The notes under the pieces: generated by a model | Seen by the model: the letters and a program-made list of their open reading frames with translations, nothing else | Told to the model about the DNA's origin: nothing | Database searches by the model: none | In this document: positions 1 through 7,686 of the stretch, one piece after another | How the letters are laid out: every line of letters begins with the position of its first letter | Numbering within the stretch: position 1 is the stretch's first letter | Assembly (NCBI GenBank): GCA_003565035.1 | Contig: PXDP01000313.1 | Coordinates: forward strand, 1-11,047 | From: PVC group bacterium | GTDB taxonomy: Bacteria; Verrucomicrobiota; Kiritimatiellia; SS1-B-03-39; UBA6053 | Reading direction: 5' to 3' | Length of the DNA stretch: 11,047 bases | Position numbers and translations under genes: made by a program

Positions 1-72
1 CTCGCAGGGGTTTTCGGGACTCTTTACGGCCCGGAGGCCTTCATTGCCAGCGGCACTGGGGTTTTCCAATGA
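1..72 (+). CDS. C-terminal end of an unidentified protein (partial)
   Basis: Frame 1 is open from the window edge and ends at TGA 70-72, giving 23 residues that begin LAGVFGTLYGPEAF and end GVFQ. The composition (hydrophobic, glycine-rich) is compatible with the tail of a real protein, and the stop lies 51 nt before the chosen uvrA start. The other two forward frames are also open through this stretch, so the frame choice is not certain. The piece is too short to identify; no function is proposed. Confidence 0.3.
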   Translation, partial: LAGVFGTLYGPEAFIASGTGVFQ

Positions 73-112
73 TGGCGGGGCACGTTTCCTGTATTTGTGG
101 CAACCCTGATTC

Positions 113-116
113 AGGA
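113..116 (+). promoter_or_regulatory. Ribosome binding site deciding the uvrA start
   Basis: AGGA lies 7 nt before ATG 124. The earlier in-frame GTG at 97 has no purine-rich site at a usable distance, so ATG 124 is the better start. No LexA-type operator (neither the CTGT-N8-ACAG form nor the GAAC-N4-GTTC form) is visible between 72 and 123, so SOS control of this uvrA is not evident here. Confidence 0.5.
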
Positions 117-123
117 TCCCGAG

Positions 124-2958
124 ATGCAACAAACTCATTTGATCGTTCAGGGTGCCCGCGAGCACAATCTTAAAAATGTGGATGTCACATTTCCGCGGGA
201 TGCGGTCGTGGTGATTACCGGACTCAGCGGATCGGGAAAATCCTCGCTGGCGTTTGACACTATTTTTGCGGAGGGACAGCGGAAATACGTGGAGAGTCTT
301 TCGGCGTATGCCCGTCAATTCCTCGATCAGATGCAGAAACCCGATGTGGATCACATAGAGGGTCTTTCGCCCGCGATTTCCATCGAACAGCGCACCGCCG
401 GGTCTAATCCGCGGTCGATTGTGGCCACCACCACCGAGATCTACGATTATCTGCGCCTGCTCTATGCCAGCATCGGCATTCAGCACTGTCCAAAGTGCGG
501 GAAGCCCCTCACACGTCAGTCGGCGGAGGATATCATTAACCTCCTTATGGCACTCCCGGCCAAAACACGGGTGATGATTCTGACCCCCTACATTGACGGT
601 CGGAAAGGGGAGCATCTGGAGGTCTTTCAGGATATCCGCAATCAGGGCTTTGTGCGGGCGAGGGTGGATGGCAAGGTGCTTGAACTCGACGAGGTGCCGG
701 CGCTGAACAAGAAAACCAAGCACAGTATCGATGCGGTGGTGGACCGGTTAATGATCGACAGCGGTGTCCGTTCCCGGCTCGCGGACAGTGTGGAGCTGGC
801 CCTGAGACTGGGCAAGGGACGGATGACGGCTATGGTGGAGGACGGAAGCGGCGGCTTTACCGATCAGTTTTTCAGTGAAGATTTCGCATGTATTCCGTGC
901 GGATTGAGCTTTGAAAAGCTCGAAAACCGTCACTTTTCTTTTAACAGTCCGTTTGGAGCCTGCCCGCGGTGCGCGGGTCTGGGGAGTCTGGAAATTTTTG
1001 ACGAGGCGTTGCTGGTTCCGAATCCGGAATTATCGCTGGAGGAGGGCGCCATTGATGCCTGGAAGCGGGGAGGCCGCCGGGTGATCCTCTGGTACAAAAA
1101 ACTGCTGCGGGGTGTCGCTGAAGCTTATGGTGTCTCCATGGACACACCCTACGCCAAACTTCCGGTCAAATTCCGGCGGGTTTTGATGGAGGGGTCCGGG
1201 GATGAAATTGTGGAAATGAGTCTGTACCGCGGCGGGCGAAAGTTGAAATACGACAAGCCGTTTGAGGGGGTGATCCCGAACCTGGAGCGGCGGATGCGGG
1301 AGACCGAAAGCGACTACACCCGGCAACGGCTGCGTGAATACATGGCCCGCAAGCCCTGCCCGGCCTGTGGCGGAGCCCGTTTGAAAGAAGCTTCGCTCGC
1401 CTGCACCGTGGCCGGAAAGAATATTCACGACGTGTGTACGCTTTCGGTGAAATATGCTTTGGCTTTCTTCGATGGTTTGACTCTTGGTGAAACCGAGGCG
1501 CGCATTGTGAAGGAGGTCTTGAAGGAAATTCAGCACCGGCTCCGCTTTTTGAATGATGTGGGGCTGGAGTACCTGACCCTGGACCGGGAAAGCGGCAGTC
1601 TCTCCGGCGGGGAGGCGCAGCGGATTCGTTTGGCTTCACAGGTCGGTTCGGGGTTGATGGGGGTGCTGTATGTGCTCGATGAACCCAGTATCGGGTTGCA
1701 TCAACGGGACAACCTCAAGCTGATTCATACGATGAAAGGCCTGCGGGACAGTGGCAATACCGTACTGGTGGTGGAGCATGACGAGGAGACGATCCGCGAA
1801 GCCGATTATGTGATCGACATGGGGCCGCTCGCGGGACGACACGGCGGTGAGGTGGTTTTTTCCGGGCTGCCGAAGGATTTGTTGAACGCCAAGAGGTCGC
1901 TGACGGCGGATTATTTAACTGGGAAGCGGAAAATCACGGTTCCTGAAACCCGGAAGAAACCCGGACGGAAAGCCGTGACGATTCAGGGCGCCTCTGAAAA
2001 CAATCTGAAGGGCGTGGATGTGAAGATACCCCTCGGAATCTTTACCTGTGTGACGGGGGTGAGCGGAAGTGGCAAATCGACCCTGGTGGATCAAATCCTG
2101 AAGCGGGCGCTGTTTCAGAAATTCTACGGGTCCAAGGACCTGCCCGGAAAGCACCGGAAAATCAACGGACTGCAGCATATCGACAAGGTGATTGTGATTG
2201 ATCAAAGCCCGATCGGGCGCACCCCGCGCTCGAATCCGGCCACCTATACGGGGGCGTTCAATCTCATTCGTGACCTGTTTGCCAAACTTCCGGCCAGTCA
2301 GGTGCGGGGCTATGGTCCGGGACGTTTCAGTTTTAATGTGAAAGGCGGCCGCTGCGAGAGCTGTAAAGGCGATGGTCTGCGGCGGATTGAAATGCATTTT
2401 CTGCCGGATGTCTATGTGACCTGTGAGGTGTGCGAAGGCCGCCGTTACAACCGGGAGACACTGGAGGTTCGATACAAGGGCCGGAACATTTCGGATGTGC
2501 TGGACATGACGGTTGAGGATGCGCTGGTCTTTTTTGAGAAGGTTCCAGGGCTGCAGCGGAAATTGCAGACCCTTGTGGACGTGGGCCTGGGGTATTTGCA
2601 GGTGGGACAGCCGGCCACAACTCTCTCCGGCGGTGAGGCCCAGCGCGTAAAACTGGCCACGGAACTCAGTAAACGTGATACGGGAAATACCCTTTATATT
2701 CTGGATGAGCCGACCACCGGCCTTCATTTCGCCGATGTGGACAAACTCCTGGAGGTGTTGCTGCGTTTACGGGATGCGGGAAATTCGCTGCTGGTGATTG
2801 AACATAATCTTGATGTGATCAAAACCGCTGACTGGATTCTCGATCTGGGTCCGGAAGGCGGCGAGGGCGGGGGGGAACTGATCGCGGCGGGCACTCCGGA
2901 GGAGGTCGCGCGGGTGAAAGAATCCTACACAGGCCGATTTCTGGCGGAAATGTTATGA
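124..2958 (+). CDS. uvrA: UvrABC excinuclease subunit A (UvrA)
   Basis: UvrA is the damage-recognition ATPase of nucleotide excision repair; as a dimer it loads UvrB onto lesions in the cytoplasm. The product is 944 residues from ATG 124, close to the usual length of about 940. Both ABC ATPase halves are complete. Walker A motifs are GLSGSGKSS at 33-41 and GVSGSGKST at 645-653. ABC signatures LSGGE are at 493-497 and 834-838, each followed by a Walker B of the form LDEPS or LDEPTTGLH. Zinc modules are intact: C256, C259, C280 and C283 in the first half, and C744, C747, C767 and C770 in the second, where the glycine-rich C-terminal zinc hairpin sits. The early motif SLSAYARQFL, typical of UvrA, is also present. 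An in-frame GTG at 97 would add nine residues (953 in total) but lacks a ribosome binding site. The gene leads a compact group with ctpA and tsaD on the same strand. I see no missing key residue. Confidence 0.97.
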   Translation: MQQTHLIVQGAREHNLKNVDVTFPRDAVVVITGLSGSGKSSLAFDTIFAEGQRKYVESLSAYARQFLDQMQKPDVDHIEGLSPAISIEQRTAGSNPRSIVATTTEIYDYLRLLYASIGIQHCPKCGKPLTRQSAEDIINLLMALPAKTRVMILTPYIDGRKGEHLEVFQDIRNQGFVRARVDGKVLELDEVPALNKKTKHSIDAVVDRLMIDSGVRSRLADSVELALRLGKGRMTAMVEDGSGGFTDQFFSEDFACIPCGLSFEKLENRHFSFNSPFGACPRCAGLGSLEIFDEALLVPNPELSLEEGAIDAWKRGGRRVILWYKKLLRGVAEAYGVSMDTPYAKLPVKFRRVLMEGSGDEIVEMSLYRGGRKLKYDKPFEGVIPNLERRMRETESDYTRQRLREYMARKPCPACGGARLKEASLACTVAGKNIHDVCTLSVKYALAFFDGLTLGETEARIVKEVLKEIQHRLRFLNDVGLEYLTLDRESGSLSGGEAQRIRLASQVGSGLMGVLYVLDEPSIGLHQRDNLKLIHTMKGLRDSGNTVLVVEHDEETIREADYVIDMGPLAGRHGGEVVFSGLPKDLLNAKRSLTADYLTGKRKITVPETRKKPGRKAVTIQGASENNLKGVDVKIPLGIFTCVTGVSGSGKSTLVDQILKRALFQKFYGSKDLPGKHRKINGLQHIDKVIVIDQSPIGRTPRSNPATYTGAFNLIRDLFAKLPASQVRGYGPGRFSFNVKGGRCESCKGDGLRRIEMHFLPDVYVTCEVCEGRRYNRETLEVRYKGRNISDVLDMTVEDALVFFEKVPGLQRKLQTLVDVGLGYLQVGQPATTLSGGEAQRVKLATELSKRDTGNTLYILDEPTTGLHFADVDKLLEVLLRLRDAGNSLLVIEHNLDVIKTADWILDLGPEGGEGGGELIAAGTPEEVARVKESYTGRFLAEML

Positions 2959-3001
2959 GTCCCGGCTTTTACAAATCAGGGATTCGGGCGTAAGCTGGGA
3001 T

Positions 3002-4294
3002 ATGATGAAAAAAACGTTTCCCCATCGTCTGTCGAGGCTTGTCCTGGGTGCTCTGGTGTTTCTGGGGCTTCTCCGGGCGGCAGAACTGCTCTCAGATAAC
3101 AGTGCGGCCCGGGTCCGTGATTCGGAGGCCTTCGAGCAAATTGCGCGTTTCACCCTTGCGTTGGAGCAAGTTAGACAGTTGTATGTGGAGTCGGGAGAAC
3201 CTATTTCGTATGAGGTGCTGATCGACGGCGCGATAGAGGGGATGATGAATCAGTTGGACCGGTACAGCGGGTTCTTGGGAGGGAGTGAAAATGAAGCCCT
3301 GCAGTCGGAAACGCAGGGACGCTTTGGCGGCGTGGGCATTGTGATCAGCCTGGAGGATGGCTGGCTTACGGTGGTCTCTCCGATGGAGGGGACTCCGGGC
3401 TGGGACGCGGGGCTGCTGACGGATGACCGAATTCTGGAAATTGACGGGGAGTCGACGCGCGGGATTTCTCTGCGGGGCGCGGTTGATCTGCTGCGCGGGG
3501 AGCCCGGAACACCGGTATCGTTGAAAATCGGGAGGCCCTCTGAAGGTGTTCGTCTGGATGTTACGTTAATCCGGGCGGTGATTGAACCGCGGACGGTGCA
3601 GGCACACCGCATGCTTGAGGGCGGCATTGGCTACATTCGGGTGACCTCGTTTGCGGAGCCGACGCCCCGGATGCTGCGTGAGGAGCTGAACCGGCTCCGC
3701 CGTAACCGTCCTGAAGGGTTGATCCTGGATCTGCGTGGAAATCCCGGGGGGCTGTTCTCTGCGGCCGTGGAGGTCGCCGGGCTTTTTCTGCCCACCGGCA
3801 CATTGGTCGTGTACACCGAGGGACGCGGAGAGGAGGGCACCCGGCGCCGGGAGTATGTCTCCCGCGGCCGACGGCAGGATGTGGACCTTCCGATGGTCGT
3901 GCTGATCAATGGTGGCAGTGCCAGCGCCTCTGAAATCGTGGCGGGGGCACTCCGGGATCACGGCCGGGCAACGCTGGTCGGGGCGCCCAGTTTCGGGAAA
4001 GGATCGGTACAGAGCGTGGTTCCGTTGAGGGATGGAAGCGCGATCCGGCTGACGACAGCCATTTATTTTACACCGAAAGGGCATCAGATTCATGAACAGG
4101 GGCTGGAGCCGGACGAACTCGTTTCGTTTCCGCTGAGGCTTTGGGCCTCGGCCCAGCGCCAAGCCTCCAGAGGCGAATGGGCCTGGGAGGAGGACCCGCA
4201 GGTCCGCAGGGCTTTGGAGGTCTTGACGGGTGTGTCACCGGAGCCTTCCGGTACGGATACTGGGGTGGAGGATGATGAACGTCCTGGGAATTGA
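3002..4294 (+). CDS. ctpA: S41-family carboxyl-terminal processing protease (CtpA/Prc type)
   Basis: This is a serine protease that trims or degrades exported proteins from their C-terminal end, acting in the periplasm. The product is 430 residues, normal for CtpA. The N-terminus (KK, then a hydrophobic stretch at about residues 12-27) is a signal peptide or membrane anchor. The motif MNQLDRYSGF is a variant of the family's LDPxSxY helix. The PDZ domain covers about residues 108-185, starting at GRFGGVGIVI. The protease core follows, with the catalytic serine S308 in GGSASASEIVAG, the general base K333 in SFGKGSVQ, and Q337 four residues later. Spacing (25 between S and K, 4 between K and Q) matches the known Ser-Lys-Gln arrangement of Prc and CtpB, so the enzyme should be active. 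The start is one of two adjacent ATG codons (3002 or 3005); the GGGA nearby is very close to both, so the start is only moderately certain. The gene lies 43 nt after uvrA, and its end overlaps tsaD. The exact physiological substrate cannot be read from the sequence. Confidence 0.95.
   Translation: MMKKTFPHRLSRLVLGALVFLGLLRAAELLSDNSAARVRDSEAFEQIARFTLALEQVRQLYVESGEPISYEVLIDGAIEGMMNQLDRYSGFLGGSENEALQSETQGRFGGVGIVISLEDGWLTVVSPMEGTPGWDAGLLTDDRILEIDGESTRGISLRGAVDLLRGEPGTPVSLKIGRPSEGVRLDVTLIRAVIEPRTVQAHRMLEGGIGYIRVTSFAEPTPRMLREELNRLRRNRPEGLILDLRGNPGGLFSAAVEVAGLFLPTGTLVVYTEGRGEEGTRRREYVSRGRRQDVDLPMVVLINGGSASASEIVAGALRDHGRATLVGAPSFGKGSVQSVVPLRDGSAIRLTTAIYFTPKGHQIHEQGLEPDELVSFPLRLWASAQRQASRGEWAWEEDPQVRRALEVLTGVSPEPSGTDTGVEDDERPGN
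4267..4271 (+). promoter_or_regulatory. Ribosome binding site for tsaD inside ctpA
   Basis: GGAGG lies directly before two adjacent ATG codons (4272 and 4275). It leaves a 3-nt spacer to the second and none to the first, which favours ATG 4275. The spacer is short, so coupling to translation of ctpA, which runs through this site and stops at 4294, probably helps initiation. Confidence 0.45.
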
Positions 4295-5312
4295 AAGCTC
4301 ATGTGATGAAACCGCGGCGGCGGTCGTCTCCTCTCCGCTTCAGGTCCGGAGTTCCGTGGTGGCTTCACAGATTGCCGCTCACCGCGTGCATGGCGGGGTG
4401 GTGCCCGAGTTGGCGGCCCGGTCTCATCTGGAGGCTTTGCAGCCGGTGCTGTCCACGGCAGTGGAGGAGTCGGGGTTGAGGTGGACGGACATCGATGCGC
4501 TCGCTGTGACGCAGGGGCCGGGCTTGTCGAGTTCGCTTCTGATGGGGATGGGGGCTGCCAGAGCACTCTCGGCACGTCTTGGCGTGCCCCTCATTCCGGT
4601 GCATCATATGGAAGGGCATTTGCTCAGCTTTTTTCTGTCCCCGGAGGCGCCGCCTCCTCAGGCCGTCTGTCCTTTGCTGGTTTTGCTGGTCACCGGGGGA
4701 CATACCGCACTGATCCGTATGAATGCGCCGGGGGACTATCAGGTCCTGGGCCGTTCGATTGATGATGCGGCGGGCGAAGCCCTGGACAAAGGTGCCCGTT
4801 TACTGGGATTGCCGTATCCCGGCGGACCCGAAATTGAAAAGCTGGCGCGGGAAGGGAATGGTGAAGCGGTCCCGTTTCCCAGAGGTCTGCCCAACAGCAC
4901 TTCGGCGCTGGAACGTGGCGGGGCTTATGCTTTCAGTTTCAGCGGATTGAAAACTGCATTACGATACTATGTGGAGGGAAATCCGGAGACTTCGAAGGCA
5001 GATGTGGCGGCCTCCTATCAGACTGCAGTGATGGGCGCATTGTCCACCCGGGTGGATCAGGCCTTGAAGCAAGAATCCGGGATCCGCGGCGTGGCCTGCG
5101 TGGGCGGGGTTGCCAAAAACGACTATTTGCGGGATACGCTCCTCGCGGTCGTCCGCAGGCACAAGGCGGAGCTGCATACGGTTCCGTTGCAGTACTGCAC
5201 CGACAACGCGGCCATGATCGCCGCTGTACCGCTGTTGCGGAGTCTGGAGTCCTCCACGTCTGTGCCTGCGGTTTCGCCCAATCTGCAACTCAACGGCTTG
5301 CAGTTGCGGTAG
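4275..5312 (+). CDS. tsaD: tRNA threonylcarbamoyladenosine (t6A37) transferase subunit TsaD
   Basis: TsaD (formerly Gcp/YgjD) transfers the threonylcarbamoyl group from threonylcarbamoyl-AMP to A37 of tRNAs that read ANN codons. In bacteria it works with TsaB and TsaE in the cytoplasm. The product is 345 residues, against 337 in E. coli. It starts with the ASKHA-fold signature NVLGIESSCDETAAAVV. The metal-binding histidines H111 and H115 are in HHMEGH, the same numbers as in E. coli. The nucleotide loop motif VTGGHT is at 139-144. GVACVGGVAKNDYLR and CTDNAAM, with D310 as the third metal ligand, complete the active site. An upstream in-frame start at 4230 would add 15 residues with no family counterpart, so ATG 4275 (or 4272) is preferred. 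The first 20 nt overlap the end of ctpA. tsaB and tsaE are not in the window. The stop codon is only 4 nt from the stop of the convergent permease gene. Confidence 0.97.
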   Translation: MNVLGIESSCDETAAAVVSSPLQVRSSVVASQIAAHRVHGGVVPELAARSHLEALQPVLSTAVEESGLRWTDIDALAVTQGPGLSSSLLMGMGAARALSARLGVPLIPVHHMEGHLLSFFLSPEAPPPQAVCPLLVLLVTGGHTALIRMNAPGDYQVLGRSIDDAAGEALDKGARLLGLPYPGGPEIEKLAREGNGEAVPFPRGLPNSTSALERGGAYAFSFSGLKTALRYYVEGNPETSKADVAASYQTAVMGALSTRVDQALKQESGIRGVACVGGVAKNDYLRDTLLAVVRRHKAELHTVPLQYCTDNAAMIAAVPLLRSLESSTSVPAVSPNLQLNGLQLR

Positions 5313-5316
5313 ACGT

Positions 5317-6153
5317 TTATCCTTTCACCGCACCGGCGGCGAGGCCCTTCACGAAGGTCTTCATGGTGAAAAGGAACATGATGACCAGGGGTATGGAACT
5401 GATGGCGAAACCGGCCATCATTTGCCCGTATTCTTTGACGTATTCCCCTTCGAGGCGCATGAGGCCCACCGGGATGGTCAGCAGTTCCTCGTCACGCAGC
5501 ACGACGAGAGGCAGGATCACGTTGTTCCAGGTTCCCAGGAAGTCCATGATCATGCAGATGGAGATCACCGGAATAGACATGGGCAGGACAATATGGCGAA
5601 TTTGATGGAGGTGGCCTGCACCGTCCATTTGGGCCGCTTCGAAGAGCGAGCCCGGAATATCTTCGATAAACTGTTTGATCAGGAAAATTCCGGCGATCTG
5701 ACCCGAGTTGGTGCCCATTAAGACAAGAGCCCAGAGCGAGTTGATCAGATTCAACCGCTTCAGGAGATCGAACAGAGTCACCAGGGTTGCGGCGGTGCCG
5801 GGGAGGAACATCGAGGCGATGATGCCGTAAAAAATAATATTCCGGCCCGGAAAGCGATAGCGTGCGAGGGCATAGGCACTGAGAAGTACCATGCTGATGG
5901 TGGTGAGGGTACTGAGCACGGAGACGAAAATCGAGTTCCAGATGAACCCGCTGACGGTATCCCAGGCGAACGACCAGTTGCTCCAGTTCCACTCCGATAT
6001 CGGATCAAAAAAGAAGGGGTTGGCCTGATATTGCTGATTGGATTTAAAGCTCACCACGATCATGATGAACAGGGGGAGGAAAGCGAACCCCAGCACAAAA
6101 AGCAGGTAGCCGATTTTGAGAGATTCAGTCGCTTTGTTCAGTTGTTTAGGCAT
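5317..6153 (-). CDS. Carbohydrate ABC transporter permease, MalG type
   Basis: This is one of two inner-membrane subunits of a CUT1-family sugar importer. The product is 278 residues from ATG 6153, the normal size for this subunit. The cytoplasmic N-terminus is followed by a first membrane helix at about residues 13-34, then helices near 73-93, 108-130, 138-160, 195-218 and 247-265. The coupling (EAA) loop is intact at about 172-191: EAAQMDGAG followed by IVLP, which contacts the ATPase. YALARYRFPGR (about 94-104) and the C-terminal GLAAGAVKG are characteristic of MalG-like permeases. The frame is open back to 6345, but those 64 extra residues overlap the preceding permease gene and look unlike any N-terminus. 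The start gives a 28-nt gap to the upstream gene, with only an AGGA at an overlong 12-nt spacing. This is the last gene of the operon in the window; the sugar is unknown. Confidence 0.93.
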   Translation of the reverse strand: MPKQLNKATESLKIGYLLFVLGFAFLPLFIMIVVSFKSNQQYQANPFFFDPISEWNWSNWSFAWDTVSGFIWNSIFVSVLSTLTTISMVLLSAYALARYRFPGRNIIFYGIIASMFLPGTAATLVTLFDLLKRLNLINSLWALVLMGTNSGQIAGIFLIKQFIEDIPGSLFEAAQMDGAGHLHQIRHIVLPMSIPVISICMIMDFLGTWNNVILPLVVLRDEELLTIPVGLMRLEGEYVKEYGQMMAGFAISSIPLVIMFLFTMKTFVKGLAAGAVKG

Positions 6154-6181
6154 GGCGTGTGTGTATCCTGAAAGAGGTGAA

Positions 6182-7681
6182 TCACTTATCGACTTTGACG
6201 TATTTGTTGTAGATGACGGTGAGGCCGAGGATGATAACAAAAAGGACCATACCCAGTGCGCAGGCGTATCCGAACTGACCGTCGATAAACGCTTTGGAGA
6301 ACATATAGAGGCCGGGAACCATTCCTCGGTTGCCGGGACCGCCACTTGGGCCCAGGAGAATCAGGAACATTTCATAGCCGGTCAGGGTGGCGATGGTCAT
6401 AAAGATGAGATTAATCCGGACCTGTGTCAGGATGAGCGGCAGTTCGATGCGGAAGAGCATGCCCATTGGGCCGATGCCGTCGATTTCGGCGGCCTCGTAG
6501 ATATCGGTGGAGATCTGCTGGAGGCCGGCGAGGTAGATGAGCACACCCATGGTTCCCACCCAGGGGAATCCCCAGAAAAGCAGGGCTGGAATCACCAGGT
6601 CCCGGTTGCCGAGCCAGGCGGGGGTGCCAAACTCGAATTGTCCGGTCGGTTCTGTCCAGGTCTGCGCAAAAAAGACGAGAAACGTTCCGCACAGGAACAG
6701 GAGGGTAGCCAGGATCTTGATTTTAGCTTCGGCATCAAAGCGCTCCCGGGTTTGGTGGAAAATTTCGCTGATGAGAATGCCGGCGGCCACGTTGAGGAAC
6801 AGCAACGCGAAATTATTCATGAAGCCATAAAGACTTCCAAAGAAAAGAAACATCCAGATCACCCAGCGGGGCCCGAGGGTTTTAGCGAGGGCGAACATCA
6901 GGGAGGCGAAGACGACAAGGGCGAGCACAAAAACCACGCCGTTTGATGGCGCACGGGAGACCATGAGGGGGATGAGGCTGGTGGCCAGAAGAATCCCCGA
7001 GGCCTTATTCCGGGTGGCTTTTTCGGGGCCGTGGCCCGAGAGAGCAAGGAGGAAACTTCCGGACAGAATCAATCCCCAGGTGCTGGCGAACAGGAGGGTG
7101 ACCGGGCCGTCAATAAAAGGCTCAAGTGTATTGGCAAGACGGGGCATGATGCCGGGTACGTCCCGGCTTCCGTCAAGCCAGTGCAGAAAATTCATCAGTC
7201 CGGACGCGTTTAGAATCCGGTTAAAGACACCAAAATCCGGATCGTAGAAGCTTTTCCAGATGAGCAGCCAGACCATGCCGGGGATCACCATGGGAATCAC
7301 AAAGCAGACCTGGAAGATGTAGCGGACCTTTTCATTCATGAGCCGGTGCAGAGCCACAGCGGCAAAAATACCCGGCCACATTTTGAAGAGGTTGGCAATG
7401 AGCAGAATGAAAATGAGCTGGAAGGAGTTCCAGAAAAGCGGATCGTTGAATGCGTCAATAAAGTTCTTAAAGCCGATAAATTCTTCAACTTCCCCCGGAA
7501 CCCAGCGGTACATCGATTTGACGACCACATCGATTTTGGGGTAATAACCCAGCAGCAGAATAATGATGCTCGAAGGAAGCACCAGTGTATAGAGCTTGGA
7601 GAGTTCTTTCAGACGGTTGAGAAGCCGGGCAAAGGTTTGTTTGCTTTGCGCCGGGGAGGAGGGGAGGGCTAAATCGCTCAT
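6182..7681 (-). CDS. Carbohydrate ABC transporter permease, MalF type, with extra hydrophobic insert
   Basis: This is the second membrane subunit of the sugar importer. The product is 499 residues from ATG 7681, whereas most CUT1 permeases of this kind have about 290-320. The first ~170 residues look standard: TM1 near 34-49, GFKNF and DPLFWNSF near 70-86, then two further helices ending in WKSFYDPDFGVFNRIL. The last ~145 are also standard: AWLGNRD, a helix, AGLQQIS, the EAA loop (E396, A397, A398, D401, G402 and LP at 414-415), GPSGGPGNRG near 445-453 and a final helix. Between them, about residues 172-354 form a block with roughly six strongly hydrophobic segments that the usual family lacks. 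E. coli MalF (514 residues) is also long, but its extra part is a soluble periplasmic loop. A TTG at 7690 could add three residues; neither start has a good ribosome binding site. The start lies 5 nt after the stop of the binding-protein gene, so the two are probably coupled. Confidence 0.9.
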   Translation of the reverse strand: MSDLALPSSPAQSKQTFARLLNRLKELSKLYTLVLPSSIIILLLGYYPKIDVVVKSMYRWVPGEVEEFIGFKNFIDAFNDPLFWNSFQLIFILLIANLFKMWPGIFAAVALHRLMNEKVRYIFQVCFVIPMVIPGMVWLLIWKSFYDPDFGVFNRILNASGLMNFLHWLDGSRDVPGIMPRLANTLEPFIDGPVTLLFASTWGLILSGSFLLALSGHGPEKATRNKASGILLATSLIPLMVSRAPSNGVVFVLALVVFASLMFALAKTLGPRWVIWMFLFFGSLYGFMNNFALLFLNVAAGILISEIFHQTRERFDAEAKIKILATLLFLCGTFLVFFAQTWTEPTGQFEFGTPAWLGNRDLVIPALLFWGFPWVGTMGVLIYLAGLQQISTDIYEAAEIDGIGPMGMLFRIELPLILTQVRINLIFMTIATLTGYEMFLILLGPSGGPGNRGMVPGLYMFSKAFIDGQFGYACALGMVLFVIILGLTVIYNKYVKVDK

Positions 7682-7686
7682 GGGGA

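Noticed and set aside
1915..2727. Minus-strand open frame of 270 codons inside uvrA.
   Set aside because: It is fully antisense to the conserved second ATPase half and zinc module of UvrA. No motif or ribosome binding site supports it.
3566..4162. Minus-strand open frame of 198 codons inside ctpA.
   Set aside because: It is opposite the protease catalytic core. It is explained by the codon bias of the real gene and contains no recognisable domain.
4230..4274. Earlier start for tsaD.
   Set aside because: It would add 15 residues without any family counterpart before the conserved NVLGIESSCDET, and GGAGG sits directly before the 4272/4275 start codons.
6154..6345. N-terminal extension of the MalG-like permease by 64 residues.
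   Set aside because: It overlaps the end of the upstream permease gene and its residues do not look like a permease N-terminus. ATG 6153 gives the usual length and a normal first helix.
6116..6946. Plus-strand open frame of 276 codons with acidic, histidine- and glutamate-rich translation.
   Set aside because: It lies antisense to the MalF- and MalG-like permease genes, whose protein motifs are unmistakable. Its composition is what one expects from reading membrane-protein codons backwards, and no family motif is visible.
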